The notes beneath the pieces are model-generated. The model saw only the letters and a program-made list of their open reading frames with translations. It was not told where the DNA came from and searched no databases. The translations under genes and the position numbers were made by a program. Below are positions 24,698 through 37,000 of a stretch of DNA of 64,000 bases, piece by piece. Positions within the stretch are counted from its first letter, which is position 1. Each line of letters opens with the position of its first letter. Source of the DNA: Linyphia triangularis (lineage: Eukaryota > Arthropoda > Arachnida > Araneae > Linyphiidae); assembly GCA_963978545.1 (NCBI GenBank), contig OZ021731.1, forward strand, positions 56,655,242 through 56,719,241. The letters are read 5' to 3'.

Positions 24698-25370
24698 CAG
24701 CGTTAGCCACTACGCGGCACGCGGTCCGGATTAGCCCCCGACAGATTTTCCTACGGCCCACCGGAAGCACAGAACATAAAAAAATATATATTTCTTGTTA
24801 TGGATTTCTTTAACACATTTGCAATTTATCCGAGTATGTGTTAACTATGTAGAACAGAATTCTCCACTACGTGCCCGTAGAAACTATTTGAAGAAGCTTT
24901 CAGCAAGATGGTTTTCATCAAGAATAAATACGGGAATAACTTAACTGAATCTCATTGGGACAATTTATTAAGATTAGCTGCAACAGTCATAAAATAAAAT
25001 GAACGATTTCGACCGCTATCGTCTTACAATTGATAACTAAAATAGAGTAATCTGGAAGTACAATTTAAATACTTTTATTAAAAGTTAGATCAAGTCCCAT
25101 AGTCACTTGGGAAACAAAAGATTAACTTCATTTTTAAACTTTAATTTACTAATAATAAAAATTATTATTTTTTAATTATTTGAAAAAAGAATCAAATATG
25201 AATTGTAATTTTATTAAGATAAGAAAAAAAATTTCAGTTTTCAGAAATGCAATATAGTATTGTTAAATCGGTAATACTTAAAAAGATATATATATTGGTG
25301 TATCCGGCCCGCGAAAAGTTCCGACATAAGTTATACACGGCCCGCCTCTAAAAGTTAGTTGCGAACGCTG
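24698..25370 (-). mobile_element. hAT-like non-autonomous element, inverted relative
   Basis: The ends are CAGCGTTAGCCACTA and TTAGTTGCGAACGCTG, and CTCTATAC flanks both sides (24690-24697 and 25371-25378). The right end, complemented, matches the left end of the 22379 copy (CAGCGTTCG..ACTAACTTTTAGAG), so this copy is in the opposite orientation. It is 673 bp with no coding capacity. Confidence 0.85.
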
Positions 25371-25502
25371 CTCTATACACAAACAAAATTCAGAAATGTG
25401 ACACCAATATAAAGGCCAAGACTTCCATTTCTGAAGACTAGTTCATTTGCAATTGCACATTGTTTTGTTTGTTTGCTAATCATGGACATAAATGGCTATC
25501 AC

Positions 25503-26727
25503 CAGGGGTCAAAGTGACAAAATAAGAATATATAGGATTTAAAAAAAAAAAATATAGGACAATTTAAAATATCAAATAACTGCACACAGTTGACACTGAA
25601 CTTTAAAATTAACTCGTTATACATTTATATACTCGTTATATTGTATTTAAGAGAATAGAAAACACACCTTAAAAAAAAAAAAAAATCACCTGATCCTGAA
25701 TATGTCATCCGTTATTGCCTCAATATTCCATCCCTAAATCAAGTTTTATTAATTACATTATTTGCAATCTTGAGTCTTTTGCTTCCAGCATCTATAACTG
25801 CTTCAATTTCTTAAAGTATTTTTTTTTAATCCCTGTTTGCAGTCTTTTGTTGGTTCAGATTTACTGTTCAGTGTCGGTTGGATTGGCGGCGAAAAGTGGG
25901 AGATTTAGCGCCGAATGTGGCGAACCGGGGACTTGGTTTTCCGAAAACCCTAGTGACTGTTGACATCACAGCGTAATTTCAATTTTGACGACTTTAATGA
26001 AAAAATCGTGTCTAATATTCCAAATCTGGTACGGACTCTGCGCCAAGGTGATTTTCGCCAAAAAAATGGCAGCCCCGTCACTTTTTTAAGAGCAAGAGAA
26101 CACTACCTATGGTTGCCCTAATTAGGCGGCGTTTGATATAAACAATTCGTGGCGCAGAATCCGTATCGGATTTGGAATAAAAAAATCGTCATCCGACATC
26201 ACACAGTAAATAATCATCAATTATTGATTGAGCACTCAAAATGTTCTTTAGTAGCCCTGCAAGTTAATCACAAGTCGTTTTTATCCGTTTTTCTTAAGGC
26301 AGCGAGTTTTGTTGCTGCATCTCTCTCGCTGTATTATGACCAACTAATTTACTACGGTGGAGAAGAAAACAAATCAGAAATTCAAGACCGCGTGCTATGG
26401 AAAAGTTCACAAGTTAACATTTTATAACTCCCGTCGGTTCAGTAGAGTTGAGTTGTAGGGTTATGCAGCACGTGACGTCACAAGAGATAAAACGCCGACA
26501 TTACAAACATCGCTTTTATCAGGTCTTTTTCACCTACGATTGCGCCAAGATTCCGAAATATAAAAAATGGCAACGAACGGCGCCGTTATTACGAATTCGA
26601 AGAAAATATAGATCGAATCAATATAGAAATATAGGATATATAGGACAATTGTAAAATATAGGACGTTTTTGAAGATTTAAGAAAAAATATAGGATTTATA
26701 GATCATATAGGACGTCTGCGACCCCTG
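25503..26727 (-). mobile_element. Non-autonomous hAT-like element with 6-bp target duplication, copy 2
   Basis: The ends are CAGGGGTC and GACCCCTG, flanked by TATCAC at 25497-25502 and 26728-26733. The sequence is the reverse complement of the copy at 3891-5158 over most of its length, including a joined E-box/CRE motif CACGTGACGTCA (26469-26480; complement at 4139-4150). Short open frames are partly shared between copies but carry different stops and are best read as non-coding. Confidence 0.82.
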
Positions 26728-26733
26728 TATCAC

Positions 26734-28036
26734 ATCAGTTGAAGGCTAGACGAAACCACCCAACAAACTAACGCAAATTTCAGAGATAGAAAGGTTATTA
26801 CGTTAGAAAAAGCCTCGGTGAATGCCATCAAAACCAAGCTGCAAAACTTGGCAATAGCTAAAATTACTACATTGCATATCTTGACTCGAAATGTTCATTA
26901 CTTTAAAGTAAATAATGTTGTATTGTCCATAGTGGTTATTACATCAGCATAATGCTTTAAAAAAAAAAAAAAAAAAAAAGACCTTCACGTGACAACATAA
27001 TTGCTGTCATAGAGGTCATAAAATTAGAGGAAGCTGCAAAAAAACGTTCATTACACTGAGAATTTTTTAGAAGTCTAAGCAGGATCTGTGGTTATCAGAC
27101 TTGTAAGTAAACACACACTCCTTCCCTTTATGAAATTTTTAAAGTGGATTTTCATTAATTTGTCGAAATTTTGGTAAAAAAGCAAAAATCCACTTTTCAG
27201 CAGAACTTGAGCCTCGCTCAACAATACTATAGTTACGTGCTTGTGATGAATCGCGATACCTTTAAAAACAAATTTAAATTTCTACATTCCACAATGCATA
27301 TTTTATACTCGAGGGGCACATGACATCATAGAACGGGTCATGCGCAACGATACCAGCCAAAATGCCCATCTTCAAAATTTGATCTTTAAGATTTATTAAT
27401 ACTTAAAAACTACAATTTTAACTTAATCAAAATATATTTTCAAATATCTAAAAGCCATTTAGAAGGTCTGTTTAAAGAATTAGGCGTTTAAAACAGTATT
27501 TTTTTTACCGTTTAAGTGCAAGACAATCGCAGATTCCCATTTGTACCTATGCTTTACAAGCCAGCCATTTGCCAACCCAAAATGTCCTGAAACTTTTTTT
27601 TAGCTCTCCTACAATGCCTTTTTAATAAACATGCCCCTCACCTATTCTTCTGCAAAAGTAACAGTTGACTTATAGGAACCCATGTATAAACTCTATTGAT
27701 TTCATGTCACAAATTTTTGCAAAATCTAGCAAGTTTATTTAAATATATTCAGCTAATTATTTTGAAGTTTAAAAAAATAAATTCGAGTAGTGATCAAATC
27801 ATAAACACTTATTTTATTGTATTAATAAAACAAGCGTTTTTGTTGTCAACATTTAGGAAATTATTCAAAACTTACATTTCTGAAGTAAAGTGAAGTAAAA
27901 ATTTTCCCTTTATTGTTATTGGTAAAATGTAAACAATACTTTTATTGAACTAATAAGTAAGTGAAGCGAATTTAATGTTCAGCACTGTTACATCAAATAT
28001 CAAAACATTTTGACTAAACAACATCGTTAAAAAAGA
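26734..28036 (+). other. Upstream region of MRPL11
   Basis: AT-rich sequence with a long A run at about 26960-26979. The last ~150 bp should hold the MRPL11 promoter and 5' UTR, but I see no TATA box at a suitable distance. Confidence 0.35.
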
Positions 28037-31000
28037 ATGTCTAAATCAGCTCGTCGTGTCAAAGGTTTCAGGAAAATTATTCAAAAAGTGATTCATCCAC
28101 CTCATTTACGAACATGGATACCGGCTGGAAAAGCGATGCCTGGTCCACCTTTAGGTCCTCATCTTGGCCAGGTAACTGTTATTTTTATGAAAATTTAGTA
28201 TAAATGCACTAGAGGCACCTGGTTATTTCCACCCTTGGTTTTGCATTGTTTAATTGATAAATTTTTTATTTAACTCTTGTTTTAGTTAGCAGTTTAATAA
28301 TAACAACAGTTACTGTTCTCAGTTACATTAGACTTTCTCTATTTCGTATTATTACATCTTCCTTTTTTTAGTGTGCCCCAATGTCGTACAGTGTGCCTCT
28401 TCTCTTTCTTTGACAATAGGACACTTATATCTTCTTAAAAGCATAGATACTGATAATTCAATAGTTTTTTCTTTTGGTTAGGTTTTTGCTTGAATGGGGT
28501 AAATGTTTTGATTTTTTCTGTAGAATCCTTTATCAGATTTGACAGATACATTTCCATCGGCTGGCCGTCTCCAGTAGATCCCTTAGCCAACAAAAGGAGC
28601 AATAAATCATTTAAAATGGTATTGTTTGATTTGGTTGGGAATGTAGGGAACCTTTTTTGGCTAAGGTTTACTGTACAAGACCCCTTGGCGACTTTTCAAA
28701 AAAAATCGCCAAATTGAAAGCGTCACATGGTTGTATCGCCATATCCAAAATGGCGTCAAAATCGCCTTCAGATTATTTCTTCCCATAGGGTTGTCAAAAA
28801 GTGGATTTGCTGCAAGGTTGCCATTTTACAACTTTTATCTCCAAATGTGAAAAACCGCGCCATGACGTAAATCTGAGCAAAATTTTTTTTTAAGGGAGTT
28901 GGATTAAAATTTTGAGTTGGGTACAGATTCTGTGCCTAGGAGATTTTAACCAACAAATAGCAGCCTAGACCTGAAATTATCTAGTTGCCACTCGCCAGAG
29001 GTCAATTAAATGGCATGATGAGGCGACTAAATAAACTAATCAACCGGTCACCTTTCGTTTCTCCCCTTCCCTACAAATTTTTTTAATTGTTATCGAATAT
29101 ACCGAAATTTCCAAATCAATTAAAATCTCACTTTTCTTTCTTGAAATTTTGTAGTCATGTGCGTATATGCTGTTAAAACCCATTCATTCATGATATGGAT
29201 TCATGAGTTGACATTGTGGTGACAGAACCAGGAAAATCAGAGAAATGTCAAGGAATTTCACTTTTCTAGAAAAATTAGAGAATTTTAAAATTTTTGAGTT
29301 TCCCTTCTTGCATTCCCCATGCGAGTGCGGATGCCGCCTTATTGTTAAAAAAAACTTCAAACTTCAATCTGACTGCATCCTTTACAGACATGATTATTTT
29401 TCTTGTCTGGCGTTTTTGTCAACAAAATATATTAAAAACCTTATTTTATTTGCGTGTTATTTCTGTTATATTTTTAATTATCCCATAACTTAAAAGCACA
29501 GCCACTAGTAGCCTTACTGTTAAAAAAATTCTCAAACTTAAATCTGACTATATCATTTACAGGCATGATTATTTTTCTTCTTGTCTTGCATTTTTTGTCA
29601 GCAGAATATATTAGAGCTCTAAATTACTTTATATTTCAAATTGATTCCTTCAGATTTTTTTATTTTTATTAACAGGGTGCTATTTTCCAAAAAAGGGCAA
29701 TTCCTGTTCCCGTGGGCACTTTTATGGCAAATTACAGAAATTTGTATCTGGTTTTCTGCCATAATTTCTGTATTGTTTTACTTTTCCACTATGATAAAGT
29801 TTTAAATTATTGATTTTTAAAGAAAAAATTTAATAATGCTTAAAAGGCCTCAAATCAAAAACTTGTTCAGAAACTCAAACGATATCACAATACTGATACA
29901 GTCCTACTTCTGTTGGAATGAAACTGAGAAAATTATTTAATAAAAAAAAATCTCTACACGGTAAAATATTCATTTTTATAAAAATACCAATTTATAATAC
30001 TAACTGTAAAATTAATATAATGAATTAGTAGTTTTAGTATAATGAATGTTATGAATTTTTCACAACCTACCCCCTTGCAAAATTTTCTAAAATTTTAATG
30101 AATCAACCTTTAACTTCGCTTTTTAAGCTTTGCCATTACTCGACAGGAAATAATGTTTCACCAACTTTAGCAATGTTTATTTTGAGATATCCCTAGGAGT
30201 ATTCAAACTAAAGAACTAAGTCTATGTTCTAAAATTTGTGCATTTTTTTATTTTCCAAATCAGAACAAATTCTGCGTCACAATGGCGATTTTTTGCCAAA
30301 CACATTACTCCTATTATTTAAGGCTATATAATAGGTTTATGTTTTTTTAATCGGGAATAACCCTCGATTTTTAATGCATTCTTGTGATATTTAATTTTAA
30401 ATATAAAACTGCCGTGTAAAAACAAATTGGCAACAGGTAAATTACAAAAAACATTCCCCTAAAATTTATAAGAAGGCATCTCGATTTCGCGTGTACGAAC
30501 GGAATATCCTTTTTAAATGCTTAGTATAAACATATGATGGTTATACACCCTCCAAAAAATGCATTGGAAGAATTCTGGTAAAGTTACCAAATTCATAGTA
30601 ATCTGTTAAAAAATTGGTATTCTTTGGAATAAACAGAGTTAATACATTCAGTAATAAGTCTTTCCACGCTGCAAGAATTGAAAAATAGGTAAACAAAATT
30701 ATCTCCTATTCTTACCAAAAATAAGCTTCATTTTAACAACAACAAAAAATCTCAACTAGCTAGTTGTAACATTAAGATGACGGTTAAAAAAAAAAACTTT
30801 TTTATTTTATAATCTATATCAATTATATTTATTTATATTTTCAGAGAAACATCAATGTAGCTTTGTTTTGTAAAGAGTTTAATGAAAAAACAAAAGATAT
30901 CAAAGAAGGTATTCCATTACCTACTTCCATAACAATCAAGGTAAGTTGTTCTGTTTTGTTTCAAAAAAGAAAAAAAAAGAGGATATTTAATTATTCAATT

Positions 31001-34000
31001 ATACTTGTTAATGTTGTTGCTCCTTTGCTCTCACAAGCTGCCTTTTTAATCTTATGAAGAGAATGGTACAAAATGGTACATGCTAGCGTGGTTCATATTT
31101 TATAGAAAAATAATTACTTCTCTTCTTTCCAAAGTGGGTTTTGACATGGGAAAAGTTCTTTGGACAATTCACTAAAGTTAAGAGACATCTATTAATGAAG
31201 AGTTTGTCATGCGAGTTACATTGGGCCAACTTGCTCTTAGTGCATTTATTTCTCTGTTATTCTCTATCTAATCTGAGATATGAGAAATCATATATAAAAG
31301 GGTCAGGTAGATAATAAATGACATTCAATGACACCATTACATAAAACTTTTAAATCAACTTCATTTAGTAGACAAAATTATGTATCGTCCTCACTAGACT
31401 GTACATTGGTCATAGTCAAATCGTTCATAAACATTATGTTCAGAATTAACACTGACTTGTTTATGGTGTGCTTGCATTTTAATTGTAGAATTTATTTTGT
31501 CTGTGTCCAAATTTTAAGTATTAGACAGTATCACTTTGGTATTAGAAATTTAACTTTGAAAGATTTGACTTGCTGGGTGATAATCTGTATTCCTGTTTCT
31601 ATTCCTCAATGACATTGGTTCTACTAACTTAATTGCAATATTTTATTATTGACTATTTGAATTGAGATGTTTTAAATATTTGTTTTTGATTCCTAAGTTA
31701 ACAAATGTTTGATGCAGCTTAGCCAGTTTTGACTTTTGTGCCATAACAACAACTTACAAACCTATAAAACATATTTTTGACCATATTTCTGGAAGGGACT
31801 GAAGTTGTCCTCATATTTCAAAAAGTAATAAAATATGTTTAAATTTAAAAAAATAAAATAAAAAAATAGTTGTCTCTTGTAATAAAAAATTACGTCCTCC
31901 TTCAGATGGAGGTCCACGGCAGACACTGTGTTCACTTGTTACTGAATATATCACTCATGCTTTACAAATAGATAGCATTATTTAAGAGATTAACTGAACC
32001 GACACTCTAGTTTGTTGCTGAAACAATTCTCTTCATTATATATGTGGGGGTTAGTGGTTCGGTTTTTTAAATGTCTAGGGGATTTATTTATTGAAGCAAA
32101 AATGAAATAAAAGAGAAATAAACTTCCAAATCAGAAACGGAAAGTACAATTAAATTTATTGGACGAAACATCACAATCACTTTCAAACAAAACAAAGGGG
32201 GGAAAAGTATTAAATATTATTAGCCAAATGGTAGCACAAGTCGACGAAAACTAAGTGTTTAATTAGTACATTACCCAATTAGCAAAGTGAGTTGAGTGCA
32301 CCCAAAATGAACTGACCGATAGAGTGGAGAGCCGGTGTGCTTCTGCTTAAAAAAAAATCGCGGAGCTCGAATACTTATTCGTAATAACAAAAAAAAAAAA
32401 GAAACATCGTCTTGCAGTGCCATCTGTCTTTACAAGAGGAAATTGAAATGTACGGTAAACAATTGATATGGGATAATAAAAATCCTACAGATTCGGCCAT
32501 CCTGTAGATCGATGACCTCATCGATGAAACACATGGAAATGGGCAAGACATGTGATAATACTTAAGTAAAAGAAAATATTAAACTAAGACAAAATGAAAC
32601 AATTCGTTGACGATCACAATGTTCATTTGTAATTGTTCGAAAAGTTCAAGATCAAGTCTATTTGAAGATGGTAAGAACTACATCAGTGGCTGGGTCCTAT
32701 GCTATGGCTGGAGTTGCATGGTAAATTGAAAATCAAACAATGACATATAAAATGAAGAATAATGACGTTGGGCGAAAGACAATTATGGCAATGTTTACAT
32801 ATTATTTTTGAAGAGTATTTATGTTAACTTAATTTATTTAGTAGAATAAAATTTCATTAGATCAGCGGATGTAGAAGTTATGTTAGGCCCTTCCTGGTTG
32901 CCTATTTTTTGCACATCATACCTATCTTTGGGTTTAACCTTTGTAATTTTATAGGGTCCTAGGAATTTGGGTCTTAGTTTTAACCCAGAACCGAACTGCG
33001 TTCGCTGGATTGCCACCAAATCACCTTCCCTATAGTTCGGAGCTTTCTTGCGTTTCTTGTTATAGGTCCGTTTGTTTTCGGCTTGAATCTTTTGGATGTT
33101 CCTCTTTGCTTCTTGTCGCAGTGAGTTCCTTTGCTCCTGAAGCTCATCTTCTATCTCTTCCATGAGTAGATCTCGTATTTTCAAGTCGTCCTTATTCCTC
33201 ATGGTAACACCTGTTAAGAGTTCAAAAGGTGTCCACTTGGTACTTCTATTAGTCGTGCTGTTGAGTATTCGTTGTAGTTGGTCGACATATTTGTACCATT
33301 TTGTCGAGTCGTCTAACGATAACTTGGTTAGGACAGGTATTAGAGTGCGATGGATCCTTTCTACTTGACCGTTTCCTCGAGGTACTCCGGTAGCAATTTG
33401 CAAGTGTTGAATTCCTTCTTCAGTGCAAAAATCAGTGAATGCTTTCGAAGTAAATGCTGATCCTCGATCTGTGAGTATTCTTTTGGGATTTCCGAAAGTT
33501 TTTTGTTGTAACCTTAGTTTGTCTATTAAATCTTCCGCAGAAGTACACTTCACTGGATACAGCCATGTGAATTTGGTAAATGCGTCAACAACAGTCAATA
33601 TGTGCTGATATTTTTTGTTGGTAGAGGGCATTGGACCAATAAAATCTACGTGATACGTACTTAAGGGAACGTCTTCTTTCGGAATTGGATTTAGAAATCC
33701 TTCTTTCTTTCCGCTCTTCTTGTTAGCTAAGATGCATGGGACGCAGTTGTTGATGACATTGCGGACTAAGGCGTTTAAATTTGGAATGAAGAATTCCTGT
33801 TTTATGACGTCTTCAGTCTTAGAGGTCGAAAAGTGTCCTTTCTCATGCGCGAGCTTGATCAATTCCGTCTGCATGTCCTTCGGTGCTACAATTAATTCGC
33901 GACCATTTACGAATTTGTAGAGGATTCCGTTTCTTTCACAAAATTCTGACGACCCGTTGTTGTTGAGGACTGCCTTCAAAGTACTGATGTTTTCATCTTC

Positions 34001-37000
34001 TGCTTGAGCTTTGCGCAATCTAGCTGTGATTGTATCGCTCTCAATTATAAAGACTGGATTTCTGCTCAGAGCATCTACATGTTTCATCCTTTCTCCAGGT
34101 CGATGCTCGATCTGATAGTCAAATTCTTCTAAGGATAATGCCCATCTAGCTATGCGAGTAACTAGATCTTTTTTATCCATAGTCTTCTGGAATGCCGAAC
34201 AATCGGTGACTATTTTAAAATGGTTTCCCAGAAGATAGACGCGGAATTTCTTTAATGCGCTTACAATAGCTAGCACTTCAAGCTCGTAGCTGCTGTATTT
34301 CATTTCAGCTGGTGTTGTCTTCTTAGACATGTATTGGACTGGATGCATCTTTCCGTCGGTGGACTCTTGCAATAGTACAGCTCCATAGCCGTGTAAACTG
34401 GCATCAGTGTGTAATTCTGTCCTCTGACCTTGCCGGAAGATACTTAAGACTGGACTTTCTGTAAGGAGTTTCTTGAGTTTTTCGAATGCTTCGACTTGAG
34501 GTAGATTGAATGCAAATGGAGTTTCTTTCTTAGTCAGGTCACTTAGCGGCTTTGCTATTTTGGAGTATTCTGGTATGAACTTGTGGAAATAGCCGGTGAG
34601 TCCGAGAAAGCTTTGTACTTGCTTCACGGTTGTGGGTACGGGAAATTTCTTTACTGCTTGCGTTTTAGCCAACGATGGTCGTATTGTACCGTTTTCCACT
34701 ATGTGTCCTAGAAATTCTATTTTCCGTTGCAGGAATTGACATTTCTTCCATTTTATCTCCAAGCCGTATTTTGATGCAACTTCTAGTACTGACTGTAAGT
34801 TTCTTAGACCTTCTTCTTCATCCTTTAGGAATTACCAAATCATCCATATAGATTATTACGATGCCTTTTCTCATTAGATCTCGGAAAATGTTGTACACGT
34901 ACCTTTGAAATACACTGGGACTGGTACTTAAGCCAAAGGGTACTTTGTTGAACTCAAATTGTCCGTCGGGGATAATGAAAGATGTTAGCTTGCGGCTCTC
35001 TTCATCTACTTCAACATGAAAAAATCCATTCTTGAGGTCGAGTGTAGTATATACTTGAGCATCTTGTAGCTTGTCGAGAACATCTTCTATCAGAGGTAAA
35101 GGAAATCGATCCTTGACTAATTTTCTATTCAATTTCCTATAATCCACACAGAGGCGGGTGGAACCGTCTTTTTTCTTCACTAGTACGATAGGACTGGCGT
35201 AGTCTGACGAGCTTGGTCTGATGATTCCTTGTTCTAGCCATTCGTCGATTTGCTGATTGACCTCTAACTTTTCTGAACTCGATAATCGTCTTGCAGGTTG
35301 GTAGACTGGAACGTCGTCTTTCAGGATGATTCACATGGATACGTCTGTTGACAAAGTTTTGTCAGGCTTGTAAGTTGAGATAACTTGCTTCAATTCGTTC
35401 TGTATCCTGATGTCTCTTATGTGGGCCAACTCTATCTCTTCATTAGGACTTGTTTCGGAGATGTGCATGAACCAATCAGCGGGCTCATCTTTATGAAATT
35501 TCATACCATTCCTGGACGTTGTAAATGTAGCTTGATTCGTAACATCCATTCCGATAATTGCTTGGAAAGATAACTGTGATTGCGGCACTACATGCCATGT
35601 TAGAGAAAATTCTTCTCCGTCGGTGGTGAAACTCATTTCGAATGATCCTTTCGTTGTGACTTGGGAATTTCCTAAGCCTGAGAGCGTTCTTCTTTGTTTC
35701 GAAAGCTTGGATTCATCGATGATTTCTTTGGCTATGTCGTCTCGAACGAGACTGAGTGAACTGCCTGTGTCTACGAGTGCGGTGATGAGTTTGTTTCCCA
35801 TAACGATTTCTTTAAATTTCAACTCTTCTGATGGGATGATTGTACATGTCGGTACAGAATTTCTCGGAGGATTGTTGGATTCTGCATCTTTTCGGCGCTT
35901 GTCGCAGTTAACGTAGAAGTGTCCTGGTTCTTTACAATAACTGCAGAGTGACTGTCTAGGCCTGACAGAGTCGGTATTTCGATTATTGTTGAAATGGTTC
36001 TTTTCTGACCGGTTTGGTCCATATCGGCGATTATCAGCTCTTCGGGGAGGGCTTCCACGATTATTCGATGATCCGGCCTCGTATCGGTGACTGTCGGTTC
36101 TTCGGGAAAGGTTCCCATAATTTGACGATTTAGCCCCATATTTTCCTTTGGGCAAGGAGTCGAACTGCTTTGACTTTAACGTTCTGCGGACATCTTCGTA
36201 TTTTTCGAACTTTTGGGCCAGCTCTCTGGGCGAGTTGATGAGTGTCCATTCATTTAGAAAATGTTCTTTGAATTCGTACGGAGCTCTTCTCTCTATCTGA
36301 TCTGCTATGATGAGGTCACGAAGCTGGTCGTAAGTTTTCACTTCAAGACCTTCCACCCATCCATCGAAGTAGGTTTGCAATTCATGGAGAAAATCCAACC
36401 AAGTTCCTTCAGGAGATTTTTGGTGTGACACGAACATCTGGCGAAGTCTTTCTGGAGACAGTTTGAACCTTCATAGCAGCAACTGCTTTACGTGATCATA
36501 GTCGTGAGACTTGTCGGGGGACTCCCGCGCAATTAAGTGTGCAACGTCGACTGGAAGTAGGCCTATGAGGTGCTGAACCCATTCTTCTTTAGGGATCGAT
36601 GATAGCTCTGCATGCCTCTCGAACAGGATGAGGTTAAGATTAACATCTTCTTTCATATCGAACTTGTGGAAGGTATCACGTGAAGGTCTGCTTGGTACTT
36701 GGTTTGTTGTGACGTTTTTCGAAGATGAATCCTTCTGGTTTTGGATTCGTAATTTCTCGAGCTCGAACTCTGCTTCTCGTCTCCGTTCCTCGATGGCCTC
36801 TTGGCGTTTCAGTTCCTCGACGGCTTCTTGACGTTTCCGTTCTTCGATGGCTTCTTGACGTTTTCGTTCTTCGATGGCCTCTTGCTCTTGCAACCTTTCC
36901 TCGGTGATGCTCTCGAGAAGTGCTTTTACTTCATCTTCGTCATACTTCTCATTTTCCAAGATTAAATCCTTGATTATCGGCTTGGTCATGGTAGCGGTTA

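Noticed and set aside
28490..28717. 75-codon open frame in MRPL11 intron 1
   Set aside because: Wrong frame and position for an MRPL11 exon; the four assigned exons already give a complete protein.
34818..34835. Programmed frameshift within pol
   Set aside because: Programmed shifts in gypsy elements occur at gag-pol borders, not just after the RT active site, and no slippery heptamer is evident. A decay indel is the simpler reading.
33162..36139. Plus-strand open frames and one alternate minus frame across the gypsy element
   Set aside because: Shadows of the gag-pol frame, without motifs of their own.
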